Of a DNA stretch of 64,000 nt, positions 11,152 to 22,811 are shown piece after piece. The stretch lies in assembly GCF_009905375.1 (NCBI RefSeq), contig NC_133653.1, positions 97,018,609 through 97,082,608 of the forward strand, in the 5' to 3' direction. This stretch comes from Apium graveolens (taxonomy: Eukaryota; Streptophyta; Magnoliopsida; Apiales; Apiaceae). Below the pieces are notes generated by a model. That model worked only from the letters and a program-made list of their open reading frames with translations, was not told where the DNA came from and searched no databases. Position 1 is the first letter of the stretch. Each line of letters begins with the position of its first letter. Both the position numbers and the translations under genes were made by a program.

Positions 11152-12324
11152 CTACTCGGAGTCATCATCATCATCACCCTCAGTGGGTGGAGTATCAGGC
11201 GGTGGGTATGCAGAGTCCTCACCAAAAACTGGCCACTGGATATCAGCTCCAAGGCCTCGAAAAGCAGTCCCTAATGCAAGGGTGAGTTCCTGAGCAAACC
11301 TGCTCTGTGTCTCATACATGGCATCCATCCGCCGTGAAAGCCTCCTATACTGGACATCAACCATCCCAGCACCCTCCTGAGCTCTCGAAGAACCAGCCTC
11401 ATCACGCCCTGGCCTAGCCATAGTAGCACCTCGTGCTGGACGCCCTCCTGGAAGATGATAACCCAGCCCATGCTCCTCAGGCTCACCACCGGTCCACTCC
11501 TGCATCCCATTCAGAGTGCCAGAATCAATTGGAGCGGCTGGCAACTGCAACTGCTCATGAGCCGGCCAGTTCACTCCCACTGCTCGGCATAGCTTCGTAA
11601 CCGTAGATGCATAAGGGATGTTCATATGCTTTGCTCCCCTCAAAAACTTCAGAATTCCTTGGTAGATAAACTCACCAAGGTCCACATAGTACTCCTCATT
11701 CAGAATTCCCCACAACAGTTATGCTCTCTCAACTGTGACCTCGTGTGCATGTGAAGAAGGCAAAATATTAGCACAAATAAATGCATTCCATGCACGGGCA
11801 TACCTGTTCATGGCGATCGCCGGAAAGTGACGATACTCATTATTGCCTGTACTGCGGGTCCAAACTGTGCCCGGTCGACAGAGAGTCGCACAAATCAAAT
11901 CCAAGTCAAAATCCTCAGCAGTCTTTTCATTCCAGTTCTCCTCCTCGGGCTTCCTCTCTCGCTGTCCAATCACACGGCGAATCGCCGCAGGATGATAATC
12001 AACCGTCAGCCCACGGACCACAGAAAACCCATTCTTTTCAGCCTTCGCGTTCGCGTAGAACTCGCGAACAACGCTCATCGGTACTGCTTCGGGTGACTCA
12101 CAAAAAGCTATCCACCCCTTCTCTGCAATCATGGGCAACAACTCACCATCCCTCCCCGATGGTAAAAACCCCCTCTCCTTCAGAATCGGCTTACCCAACA
12201 GCCTAGTGTACTCCTCCTCCGCGGCTTTGTCAGTTAACCGAGGCCTTGCAGCTGTACCCCTCGATGAATCAGCAGTAGGAACTGTGCTGCTGCTGTCAAT
12301 AGTGCGTGCTCTCTTGGGTGCCAT
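11152..12324 (-). pseudogene. Element A ORF3: plant transposon protein domain, one stop
   Basis: This 390-codon frame starts MAPKRARTIDSS and is broken only by TAA at 11716-11718. Residues about 1-45 are polar and basic. Residues about 50-310 hold the conserved part: KERGFLPSGRDGE, FDLDLICATLC, ARAWNAFICANILPSSHAHE, YYVDLGEFIYQGILKFLRG and IPYASTVTKLCRAVG. The C-terminus is acidic (ends GDDDDDSE). It resembles ORF3 of B over its whole length, so both descend from a real gene. The family name is 'putative plant transposon protein'; its biochemical role is unknown. No membrane span is evident, which argues against a classical envelope protein. Confidence 0.78.
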
Positions 12325-12414
12325 TGATTCGTGAATAAAAGCGTGTAAGAACTGATATTTGATGTTTGTGAGAGGGTTTAAGTGTAGGAAGTTTTGTGGG
12401 AGATATGTAGGATA

Positions 12415-12660
12415 GGTGTATGTATATATAGGGTGTGGATTAGATTAGGGTTTGGGAATTAAGGGATAAAATGATGGGGTAGTGGGAACAAATCGTGGGT
12501 TTATGGGCTAAAACTGTTTTTGTGTTTGTTTTTGTTTGGTTTTTTTGGTTTTTTTTTTTTTTTTTGAACTGTAAAAAAAATTTCTGGTCCTCGACCCCTG
12601 CGCGGCCGCTCAGCATAGCTGCGCGGGCGCTCAGCTTGCTGCGCGGGCGCGCAGGGGCAC
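12415..12660 (-). promoter_or_regulatory. Candidate ORF3 promoter of A: GC block and TATA box
   Basis: On the element strand a GC-rich block (12598-12655) is followed by a TATATATA box (12423-12430), about 100 bases before the ORF3 ATG at 12324. About 37 bases of the block (cgcggccgctcagcatagct and onward) are near-identical to the block in this element's own LTRs (9699-9777; 19449-19485), and a CACTGGAAAAAA flank is shared. Long T runs lie beside it at 12549-12565. Confidence 0.5.
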
Positions 12661-12811
12661 TGGAAAAAAAAAAATTTCAGCCCCTGTTTTCTGATTTTTT
12701 TGTGTTTTTGGATAGGTTATTAACTTCTAAGGGTTCCTGTAACAATAATTCATGGGTTGCCTCCCACGCAGCGCTTCTTTTTCGTCATTAGCTTGACGTT
12801 TCGTACCCTGC

Positions 12812-14188
12812 TCAAGTAGTCAATAAAATGGCACTAACCACTTCTCGGTTTGCCATGTCCCCATAGTAGTGCTTCAACCGCTGACCGTTAACCTTGAATG
12901 CTTGGTCCGGATCATTCTCAAAAATTTCCACCGCTCCATGTGGAAACACAGTTTTGACAATAAAAGGTCCAGACCACCTTGATTTCAACTTCCCAGGAAA
13001 AAGTCGGAGCCGAGAGTTGAATAAGAGAACTTGTTGCCCTGGCATAAATAACTTTGGATGTAGCTTCCTATTGTGCCACCTCTTCACCTTTTCCTTATAT
13101 ATTTTGTTATTTTCGTATGCTTGAAGTTGAAATTCATCCAGTTCATTAAGCTGAAGCATTCTTTTCTTACCAGCTACATCTAAATCCAGGTTCAACTTCT
13201 TCAATTCCCAGTAGGCCTTATGCTCAAGCTCCGCAGGTAGATGACATCCCTTACCGTACACCAACTGGAACGGTGACATCCCAAGTGGAGTTTTGTATGC
13301 TGTTCTGTAAGCCCAAACAGCTTCATCGAGCTTTAAAGACCAATCCTTCCTTGACGGACAAACAACCTTCTCTAGAATGCGCTTTATCTCTCTGTTAGAC
13401 ACTTCCGCTTGACCATTTGTTTGCGGATGATAGGCAGTAGCTACTCGATGATTCACATTATAACGCTGCATCATAGAAGTGAACTTACGGTTGTAAAAAT
13501 GCGATCCTTCATCACTTATGATTACCCGAGGTGTTCCAAACCTTGTGAAAATTTGCTTATGAAGAAAATTTAGTACTGCCTTTGCATCATTTGTCGGTAA
13601 AGCTTTAACTTCGACCCATTTTGAGACATAATCGACTGCCAGCAAGATGTACTAATTATTGCAAGATGAGATAAAAGGCCCCATGAAATCGATTCCCCAT
13701 ACATCAAAGACCTCGACTTCAAGCATCACATTTAATGGCATTTCATCCTTCCTTGACAAATTTCCCACTCTTTGGCAACGATCACACCTTAAAACAAACT
13801 GATGAGCATCCTTGAACAAAGTAGGCCAGAAAAAACCTGCTTGCAGAATACGAGTTGCCGTCTTCTCACCTCCATAGTGTCCCCCATAAACCGTGGAATG
13901 GCAGTCTCGTAATATCCCCTCCATCTCACAGAACGGGATACATCTCCTGATGATCTGGTCAGCTCCCTGTCTAAACAAATATGGTTCATCCCACATATAC
14001 CACTTCACCTCATGTAGAAACTTCTTCTTTTGAGCGGATGTCAAATTAAGAGGCATTATATTGCTGACGAGATAGTTTACAATATCTGCAAACCATGGTT
14101 CTTCCTCCTGAATTGCAAACAACTGCTCATCCGGAAAAGATTCATTGATTAACGTCCTATCTTGTGAAGTAGAATCGGGATTCTCCAA
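12812..14188 (-). pseudogene. Element A integrase, one stop
   Basis: Minus-strand integrase with a zinc-binding HHCC module (H..H near HSTVYGGHYGG, then CDRC), catalytic Asp in GIDFMGPF, second Asp in IISDEGSHF, and catalytic Glu in [18 protein letters not shown]-terminal DNA-binding region follows ([19 protein letters not shown]). The enzyme would insert the cDNA into chromatin. A TAG at 13649-13651, just after the first catalytic Asp, splits it. The N-terminal part joins RNase H through a one-base frameshift near 14190. No chromodomain was seen, as usual for Athila. Confidence 0.88.
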
Positions 14189-15360
14189 CTAGAGAGATGG
14201 TCAGCTACTTGATTCTCAGTACCTTTTCTATCTTTGATCTCTAACTCAAATTCCTGAAGTAAAAGCACCCAATGAATGAGTCTCGGCTTCGAATCCTTCT
14301 TAGAAACCAGATAGCGAATAGCTGCATGATCAGTGAATACTGTTACTTTCGTACCAAGCAGATAAGATCGAAATTTCTCAAAGCCAAAGACTATAGCCAA
14401 AAGCTCCTTCTCAGTAGTGGTGTAGTTCAATTGGGCACCATTTAAAGTCTTACTCGTATAGTAGACCACATGGAAGAGATTTTTCTTGCGCTGTCCCAGA
14501 ACTGCACCTACCGCATAATCACTCGCATCACACATCATCTCAAATGGTTATGTCCAATCTGATGCTGTAATGACTGGTGCCGTGATCAAACTCTCCTTGA
14601 GAGTCTCGAATGCTGCCAAACATTCATCATCAAATTTGAAAGGCACATCTTTCTCAAGCAAATTGCACAACGGCTTAGATATCTTTGAAAAGTCCTTGAT
14701 GAATCGCCGATAAAAACCCGCATGACCAAGAAAACTACGGATTCCTTTCACAGAATTAGGTGGGGGAAGATTTTCAATGACTCCCACCTTGGCCTTGTCC
14801 ACCTCCAGACCCTTGCTAGAGACCTTATGCCCAAGGATAATACCTTCACGCACCATAAAATGACATTTCTCCCAATTAAGCACCAAATTAGTTTCCACAC
14901 ATCTTTTGAGTACGGCGCGCAGATTATTCAAGCATTCATCATATGAGTGTCCAAAGACGGAGAAGTCATCCATGAACACTTCGACGTTATTTCCAATCAT
15001 GTCAGAGAATATAGCCATCATACATCTCTGAAAGGTGGCCGGTGCGCCACATAACCCAAACGAAACTCTGCGAAAAGCAAATGTGCCAAATGGACAAGTG
15101 AAGGTAGTCTTTTCCTGATCCTCTGGTGCAATACAAATCTGATTATACCCGGAATAACCATCCAGAAGACAAAAATACTCATGTCCCGCCAATCTGTCAA
15201 GCATCTGATCAATAAATGGAAGAGGGAAGTGATCCTTCCTTATGGCTTTGTTCAATTTTCTATAATCCATGCATACTCTCCATCCTGTAACTCTTCGAGT
15301 AGGGATGAGCTCATTCTTTTCATTTGCGACCACAGTGATACCTCCCTTCTTAGGTACACA
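14149..15360 (-). pseudogene. Element A reverse transcriptase and RNase H, broken
   Basis: The RT part (14548-15360) shows CMDYRKLNKA, LLDGYSGYNQI, FGLCGAPATFQR and the catalytic box VFMDDFSVF (FMDD in place of YVDD, normal for this group). The RNase H part (14149-14538) has [25 protein letters not shown] and TDHAAIRYL with its acidic residues. Breaks: TAA at 15358-15360 before the RT core, TAA at 14545-14547 between RT and RNase H, and a frameshift near 14190. The protein would copy element RNA into DNA in the cytoplasmic particle. Confidence 0.88.
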
Positions 15361-16481
15361 TTATACGGGGCTCACCCACGAGCTGTCAGAAATAGGATAA
15401 ATGATGCCTGCATCTAGCCATTTCAGAATTTCTTTCTTCACCACCTCCTTCATGATGGGATTCAGTCTTCGCTGCAGTTCCACAGTTGGCTTACTACCTT
15501 CCTCTAGCAGAATTTTATGCCTACAATATGAAGGACTTATCCCCTTGATGTCTGCTATAGTCCATCCTATAGCCGATTTAAATTCTCTCAAAATCCTTAA
15601 GAGCTTGTCTTCCTCACTACCTGAAAGGTCAGATAAAATAATAACAGGTAACGTAGATGAATCACCTAAAAAAGCATACCTCAAGTGTTCAGGTAATGGC
15701 TTGAGCTCCAAGGTAGGTGCTTCCTCTATTGATGGTTTGAGCTTCCCTTCAGCGTTCTTGAGGTCAGAAGTACCAAGAGATTCAAATGGTATGTCCAGCT
15801 TTCGCTTCCAGGGAGAAGCGTTCAGATATTGTAATTGCTCGTTGCTATCTTCATCATCGCTGTCAAAATCCCCCACTAAGGCCTTTTCCAATGCATCAGA
15901 CATTAGCATGTGATCGAGTTCCGAAGTAACCGCAGAATCAATCACATCCACTTTTAAGCACTCCTCATCTTCTATAGGGAATTTCATTGCCTTGAATACG
16001 TTGAAGGTCACATCCTGATCTTGGACCCGCATAGTAAGTTCACCTTTTTGCACATCTATCAAGGTACGGCCAGTAGCCAAGAAAGGCCTCCCCAAGATTA
16101 TGGGAATCTTCTTATCTTCCTCAAAATACAGAATAACAAAATCTGCTGGAAAGAAGAGCTTATCCACTTTGATGAGCACATCCTCAACTATGCCCCTTGG
16201 GTAAGTAATGGAACGGTCAGCCAATTGTAGTGACATGTACGTGGGTTTTGGATCAGGCAGATCCAGTTTTTTAAAGATCGACAATGGCATCAGATTAATG
16301 CTTGCTCCCAAATCACAAAGGCACTTGTCAAACGTCAGATTGCCAATTGTGCAAGGAATGGTGAAGCTTCCTGGATCTTTCAGTTTTGGTGGTAACTTTT
16401 GTTGCAGAACAGCGCTGCATTCTTACGTGAGAGCAACGGTTTCAAGGTCATCCAGTTTCACCTTCCTTGAAAGAATAGTCT
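15361..16481 (-). pseudogene. Element A protease region and RT N-terminus, broken
   Basis: The aspartic protease active site is in CLCDLGASINLMPLSIF (about 16280-16320), followed by PTYMSLQLADRSITYPRG and [16 protein letters not shown], the usual Athila protease pattern. It would cleave Gag-Pol during particle maturation. An in-frame TAA at about 16423-16425 lies upstream of the active site. Downstream the frame stays open through an acidic linker and the RT N-terminus up to the TAA at 15358. Confidence 0.82.
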
Positions 16482-18170
16482 TCATAAACTTCGCATAACT
16501 AGGCATTTGTTCCAGAGCCTCAGTGAAAGGTATATTGATGTGAAGTTTCTTGAACACCTCCAGAAACTTCCCGAACTGTCTATCCAGCTTTTGTTGCTGC
16601 AATCTCTTAGGAAAAGGTGGTGGAGGATAGAGTTGTTTCTCCCCTGTATTAGCCTCAGGCAGAGTGTGTTCAACTTCCTTGGTTCCGCCGCTTTCTCCTT
16701 TTGCTTAGATTCTTCACCTCTAATTTCAGCTTCTACTTCTTTTGCCTTTTCAGCATCAGCTACTTTTCCAGACCTTAAGGTAATAGCCTTGACTTGCTCT
16801 TTAGCTTCCTTCCTGCCTGGTACTTCCGTGTCACTGGAAAGAGTGCCAGGTTGACGATTGAGCACTGAATTGGCTAATTGACCAATTTGATTTTCCAAGG
16901 TCTTGATAGAAACCGCCTGACTCTTGCACAACAGCTTAAGTTCCTCAAAATCAGCACTAGTAGGTGCAGCTGCACTTCCCTGTTGAGGATATGATTGCCT
17001 TGTAGCATACTACTGTGGTTGCTGGAATCCAGGTGGGTTAAACTGTTTACTCACTCCTTGCTGATATGGTGGCTGAATAGCATTCTGATTATTCCCCCAG
17101 CTGAAATTTGGATGATTTCTGTTGTTAGGATGATAGGTCGCTGGCACAGGCTGCTGTTGTCGCTGATAATTATTCACATACTGAACAGATTTGTTTACAA
17201 GAGAACACTGATCCGTAGCATGAGAACCTGCACAAAGCTCACAAACCATAGCTATTTGATTAACTCCATACGTAGCCAGAGAATCAACCTTCATTGATAG
17301 CGCTTGGAGCTGGGCTGCAATAGCGGTGGCTGCATCAACTTCCAGAATACCTGCTACCTTGCCTGACGTCATCCTCTGAGTTGGGTTTTGATGCTCATTT
17401 GCAGCCATCGTCTCGATAAGATTATACGCCTCAGTATAGCTTTTAGCCCATAAGGCGCCTCCAGCTGCTGCATCGAGCATGGGCCGAGATTGGGCCCCCA
17501 AACCATTATAGAAACCAGTGATCACCATCCAATCCGGCATTCCATGATGTGGACATTTTCTCAATATTTCCTTGTAGCGTTCCCAAGCCTCGCACATAGA
17601 TTCTGTAGGTTGCTGCGTAAACTGAGTAAGAGCACTCCTCATAGCAGCAGTCTTTGCCATCGGATAAAACTTCACCAGAAACTTTTGCGCAAGATCTTGC
17701 CACGTAGTGATGGACCCAGCTGGTTCAGAATGTAACCAGTCTTTAGCCTTGTCCCTTAGTGAGAATGGGAAAAACCTCAACTTGATAGCCTCATCAGTCA
17801 CGCCATTATACTTAAAAGTGCTGCAGATCTCGACAAAATTCCTTATGTGCATGTTGGGGTCTTCAGTTGCCGCTCCTCCAAAAGAAACAGAATTCTGCAC
17901 CATCTGAATAGTGCCCGGCTTGATTTCAAAGGTGTTAGCTTGAATAGCCGGATGAAGGATGCTTGACTGAATGTCATCAATTTTAGGCCGAGAAAATTCC
18001 ATAAGAGCTGGATCAGCTTGAACAATACGATCTCCCATGTTTACTGGTTCTTTCTGCTCAGTTCCTGAATCCGAATCCTCAAAATCTAACTTCTCCGGAA
18101 TATCAAGAACTTCGTCTGTCTCCTCAGCTGTATCTAAAGTCCTCTTGCGAGCACGAGAACTAGTTTGCAT
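16482..18170 (-). pseudogene. Element A gag, stop and frameshift near the end
   Basis: The first 386 codons (17010-18170) are open. They hold the retrotransposon gag capsid domain (AIKLRFFPFSLRDKAKDWLH, then TTWQDLAQKFLVKFYP, about residues 125-180) and a zinc knuckle CELCAGSHATDQC (CX2CX3HX4C, about residues 310-322), which binds element RNA. A TAG at 17007-17009 follows PPGFQQPQ. The frame resumes with SQAVSIKTLENQIGQLAN and then loses frame near 16680. Relatives B and F read through the TAG position, so the stop is a mutation rather than a gag/pol boundary. Confidence 0.85.
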
Positions 18171-18287
18171 AAACGCTTGCTAAAGTACCTGAAACACAAC
18201 CAGAAAAAATAAGTAACTACTACGTCCTAATCACTGAGTCCTAATGACCAATGATGGTAAGTACATAAACTAAACAAATACGCCGAG

Positions 18288-18305
18288 TCCCCGGCAGCGG
18301 CGCCA
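18288..18305 (-). other. Primer binding site of element A
   Basis: The element strand reads TGGCGCCGCTGCCGGGGA, six bases after the 5' LTR. This type of site is described for Athila elements and is taken as complementary to the 3' end of tRNA-Asp. Element F has the identical 18 bases at 56364-56381. Confidence 0.9.
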
Positions 18306-18311
18306 AAAACT

Positions 18312-19727
18312 TGTTAGGGCGAAAACATGCGCTAATATTCACGCAAGTATACGCGTTCGCAAGTAATATAGAATATTTTCTAGTTCGTTCCCTCAGAGAC
18401 TCAGACTAAATTATTGTCTAATTAAACTCACTCACCAATGTATGATTACTTCTCAATGTTAAGATAATAACACTTAAAATTGTTGATTAAATATTAACTA
18501 TAATTAACTACTTAATTAACCACTTAACTAACACTTCAATTTATCAATAATAAACACTCATGAGATCACAACTTCATTATTACTTCCTTCTATAGCCATT
18601 GTTATTACCTTTAGCATGTGACAGTGATGATATTAATCGAATAACACGAAATTGATAAAAGCCAACTTTCATTGTACTAATACCATTCTACCAAGCATCC
18701 ACAATTAAGATAGAAGTCGAATAGTCATCAATTATGTTGAGTTCCTATATGTCTACAGAAATTGACAACACGGCGATTTAAGCACAAGTTATTCCTTTTT
18801 GATTACATAGGGCAAATAAAACTGTTAGAGTTACCCACTAATCATGCACAACGTACATGAACCTATGCTAGCATGGCAAGTTCTAAATCTCAAGATCCAC
18901 CGTCGCTTCACAAGAGATTAACACCCTATCTTATATGTTCGCGACGCACATAAGACGAATACGCACAACCAATACTAGATATCAAGCAATCATCACACAC
19001 TAAAGTATTAAACAATTAACTAAATAATTCCATAATAAATCCGTTGCAACCCCATGATCACGATTAGCCCATAATAGAACTTATCGCCATCATGGGTTCA
19101 TATGAAATCATGATAAACAAATACAAGAAAATAATAACTAAACTAATTATATTAAAACAGAGTACGTCACAAGAGTAAATAAGTCAAAGCAAGAAAACTA
19201 GCATCCAACGTTACAACGAAACAAGAATCACAAGAAAATATGCTTCCTCTTCGTTGCGGTGTGCTAAATCGGTCTTCTTCCTTATCTCCTTCGCTTCTTG
19301 CGTAAAACACAATCTTCTTGTTCTTAATCCTCTCTGTGAAAACGTCTCAAATCTACTTATATAATAGTCCCATAAAACTCAGATTACATAGAAGTTGGAA
19401 GCCAAACAGAAGTAGAAGTCTAAAATAATTCAGCAAAATTCCCGACCCTGCGCGGCCGCTCAGCATAGCTGCGCGGGCGCGCAGGCCTCCACTGGAAAAA
19501 ATCCAAGTTTGCTCCGTTTCTTCGCCGTAATCTGCCCGTTCCTTTCCTCTCGCAATGGTGAACACATGCCAAGGCTTATTCTTGATGATTCCTCCCCCGA
19601 AATGCAACTAATACCCTGAAATGCATAAACACTAGAAAAACGCATCAAATACACAAAATACTTGATTTCAAGACACCAATTTAAGCCATTTTAAGACGTT
19701 CTAAGTGGTATAAAATGCCACTTATCA
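18312..19727 (-). repeat. 5' LTR of element A
   Basis: This 1,416-bp LTR pairs with 8562-10017. The GC block (19449-19485) is present once, and a TATA-like TTATATAA is at 19357-19364. On the element strand it starts TGATAAGTGG and ends GCCCTAACA. It drives transcription of the genomic RNA in an intact element. Confidence 0.95.
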
Positions 19728-19732
19728 CCAAT

Positions 19733-21462
19733 GTACAACAAACTTGGGTTGCCTCCCAAGAAGCGCTTGTTTTACATCATTAGCTTGACATAGAAACTCG
19801 AGATCAAACGGACAACAAAACAGCACTAACCACCTCACAGTTTGCCGTGTCACCATAGTAATTCTTCAACCTATGACCATTTACCTTGAATGCTTGGCCC
19901 GGATCATTCTAAAAAAATTCCACCGCTCCATGTGGAAACACAGTTTTGATTATGAAGGGCCCTGACCACCTTGAGTTCAACTTTCCAGGAAAAAGACGAA
20001 GACGAGAGTTAAACAAAATAACTTGTTGTCCCGGCATAAATGATTTGAGCACTAGACCCTTATCGTACAACCTCTTGAATTTCTCCTTATACATTTTGTT
20101 GTTCTCATAACCTTGAAGTCGAAACTCGTCGAGCTCATTTAATTGAAGCATCCTCTTCTTACCATTTACATCCAAATCCAGATTCAATTTCTTCAAAGCC
20201 CAATACGCCTTATGCTCGAGCTTCACAGGAAAATGACACCCCTTACCATAAACCAACTGAAACGGCGATATTCCCAATGGAGTCTTATATGTTGTTCTAT
20301 AGGCTCAAGCAGCTTCATCAAGCTTCAAAGACCAATCTTTCCTCGATGGACACAAAACTTTCTCTAAGATGCGCTTAATCTCTCTGTTAGATACCTCAGC
20401 TTGACCATTCGTCTGAGTATGATAAGCCGTAGAAATGCGATGATTCACATTATACCTTTGCATCATAGCAGTGAACTTGCAGTTGTAAAAATGCGACCCC
20501 TCATCACTGATTATGACTCTTGGAGCTCCAAACCTTGTGAATATCAGCTTGTGAAGAAAATTAAGTACTACCTTTACATCATTCATTGGCAACGCCTTAA
20601 CTTCAACCCATTTCGACACATAATCAACCGCCAACAAGATATATTGTTTGTTACAAGATGAGACAAATGGCCCCATGAATTCAATTCCCCAAACATCAAA
20701 GACTTCAACCTCGAGAAGCACATTAAGAGGCATCTCATCCGTCTTAGACATATTACCCACATGTTGACCTCGATCACATTTCAAAATGAATTGATGAGCA
20801 TCTTTAAACAAGGTTGGCCAAAATAAACCTGCTTAAAAAATATGAGTTGATGTCTTTTCTCCACCACAGTGTCCTCCATAAGCTGTTGAGTGGCAGTCTC
20901 ACAAGATCCCCCCCATTTCGCTGTAGGGAATACAACTCCTGATGATTTGGTCAGCTCCTTGATGAAAAAGAAATGGCTCATCCCACATATACCACATCGC
21001 TTCATGGAGAAACTTCTTCCTTTGAGCGTATGATAAGTCGGGAGGCATGATGTTACTCACAAGGTAGTTCATAATGTCTGCAAACCACGGTTCTTCCTCT
21101 TACACTTCAAAAAGCTGCTTCTCGGGAAAAGACTCATTTATCAATGTCTTGTCCAGTGCAGTAGCATTAGGGTTCTCTAAACGCGAGAGATGATCAGCGA
21201 CTTGATTTTCAGTCCCCTTTCTATCCTTGATTTCTAATTCAAATTCTTGAAACAAAAGAACCCATCTAATTAATCTAGGCTTCGAGTCCTTCTTCGTGAC
21301 GAGATAACGAATTGCAGCGTGATCAGTTAAAACTGTCACTTTAGTCCCAAGTAGATAAGATCGAAATTGCTCAAAACCATAGACAATAGCCAAGAGTTCT
21401 TTCTCCGTAGTAGTATAATTCAGTTGAGCACCATTCAAGGTCTTACTAGCATAGTAGACCAC
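19733..21462 (-). pseudogene. Element B integrase and RNase H, heavily broken
   Basis: Minus-strand fragments of the same protein as in A. Integrase C-terminus is at 19909-20277. The integrase core at 20305-20811 keeps GIEFMGPF (first Asp changed to Glu), IISDEGSHF and [17 protein letters not shown] zinc-module remnant lies at 20800-21060, and RNase H at 21100-21462 keeps [11 protein letters not shown] and TDHAAIRYL. Several stops and frameshifts separate them. The changed catalytic residue plus the breaks make it inactive. The left edge abuts element A's target duplication. Confidence 0.85.
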
Positions 21463-21546
21463 ATGAAATATGTTGTTCTTTTTCTACCCAAGAACTGCTC
21501 CAATTGCATAATCACTTGCATCGCACATCATCTCAAAAGGTTCATT

Positions 21547-22811
21547 CTAGTCAGGTGCAGTTATGACATGTGCCATGATTAAACTCTTCTTCAATGTTTC
21601 AAAAGCGGCAAGGCACTCGTTATCAAACTTGAAAGGGATATCTTTCTCTAGTAAACAGCACAATGGCTTCGAAATCTTAGAGAAGTCCTTGATGAAATGC
21701 CGATAGAAACCCGCATGACCAAGAAAACTGTGAATTCCCTTAACAAAAATTGGTGGAGGAAGATTCTCAATGACCTCCACATTGGCTTTGTCCACCTCAA
21801 GACATTTACTAGAAACCTTGTGCCCAAGAATAATGCCCTGTCGTACCATAAAGTGACATTTCTCCTAATTGAGAACCAAGTTGGTTTAAACGCACCTTTA
21901 CAATACTAACCCAAGATTGTGCAAGCATTCGTCATAAGAAGTTCCAAAGACGGAGAAATCGTCCATGAACACTTCTACATTATTTCTAATCATATCAGAG
22001 AAGATGACCATCATAAATCTCTGAAAAGTGGTTGGCGCTCCACATAGCCCAAAAGAAACTCTTTGAAAAGCAAAGTACCAAAAGGACACATGAATGTAGT
22101 CTTCTCTTGATCTTCTGGAGCGATACAAATCTGATTATATCCCGAATAGCCATCCAGAAGACAATAGTAATCATGCCCAGCCAATCTATCCAGCATCTGA
22201 TCAATAAAAGGAAGAGGGAAGTGATCTTTCCTTGTAGCTTTGTTCAGCTTCCTATAATCCATGCAAACTATCCACCCTGTGAATATTCGTGTAGGAATAA
22301 GCTCATTCTTCTCATTTGCTACCACAGTGATACCACATTTCTTTGGCACACATTGAACTGGGCTCACCCATGAACTGTCAGAAATAGGATAGATGATCCA
22401 TGCATCTAGCCACTTAAGGATTTCCTTTTTCACTAGCTCTTTCATGATTGAATTTAGCCGTATTTGTTGCTCGACCGTAGGTTTGCTACCTTCCTCTAGC
22501 AGAATTTTATGCATGCAATAAGAAGGGCTGATTCCCTTAATATCTGCTATAGTCCATCCAATTGCCGATTTTAACTCTCTTAGAATCCTCAAAAGCTTCT
22601 CCTCGTCGCTACTTGAAAGGTCAGATGCAATAATAATAGGCAAAGTAGATGCATCACCTAAAAATGCATACCTCAAATGTTCAGGTAAAGACTTAAGCTC
22701 AAGAGTGGGAGCTTCCTCAATAGATGACTTGAGGTGTTTAGGAGCTTTGTTCAATTCCTCCATTCCAAGAGATTCAAAAGGCATATATCTTCCTCTTCCA
22801 GGGAGAAGCAT
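21547..22811 (-). pseudogene. Element B reverse transcriptase, frameshifted
   Basis: Two overlapping minus-strand frames hold the RT: 22011-22811 with VCMDYRKLNKATRKDHFPLP and LLDGYSGYNQICIAPEDQEK, and 21547-22128 with FQRVSFGLCGAPTTFQRF and VFMDDFSVF. The frame changes near 22070. Downstream, FLGHAGFYRHFIKDFSKISKP is the RT thumb/connection. The enzyme core is recognisable throughout but cannot be made as one chain. Confidence 0.85.

Larger units (their letters stand above)
8562..19727 (-). mobile_element. Athila-like Ty3/gypsy element A, structurally complete
   Basis: A is an 11,166-bp retrotransposon on the minus strand, bounded by two LTRs and by the 5-bp target duplication CCAAT (8557-8561 and 19728-19732). 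Order on the element strand: 5' LTR (18312-19727), primer binding site, gag, protease, RT, RNase H, integrase, GC block and TATA, ORF3, polypurine tract, 3' LTR (8562-10017). By eye the LTRs differ by about ten substitutions over about 1,415 bases plus two indels, so insertion is recent. Despite this, gag-pol carries several stops and at least two frameshifts. It is inserted in element B between pol and ORF3. Confidence 0.95.

Noticed and set aside
6834..12324. ORF3 as a retroviral-type envelope gene
   Set aside because: Position fits, but no signal peptide, membrane span or cleavage site is seen, and the sequence matches the plant transposon protein pattern instead.
17007..17009. TAG at the end of gag in A as a programmed gag/pol stop
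   Set aside because: The relatives F and B read through the same position without a stop, and other clearly damaging stops follow.
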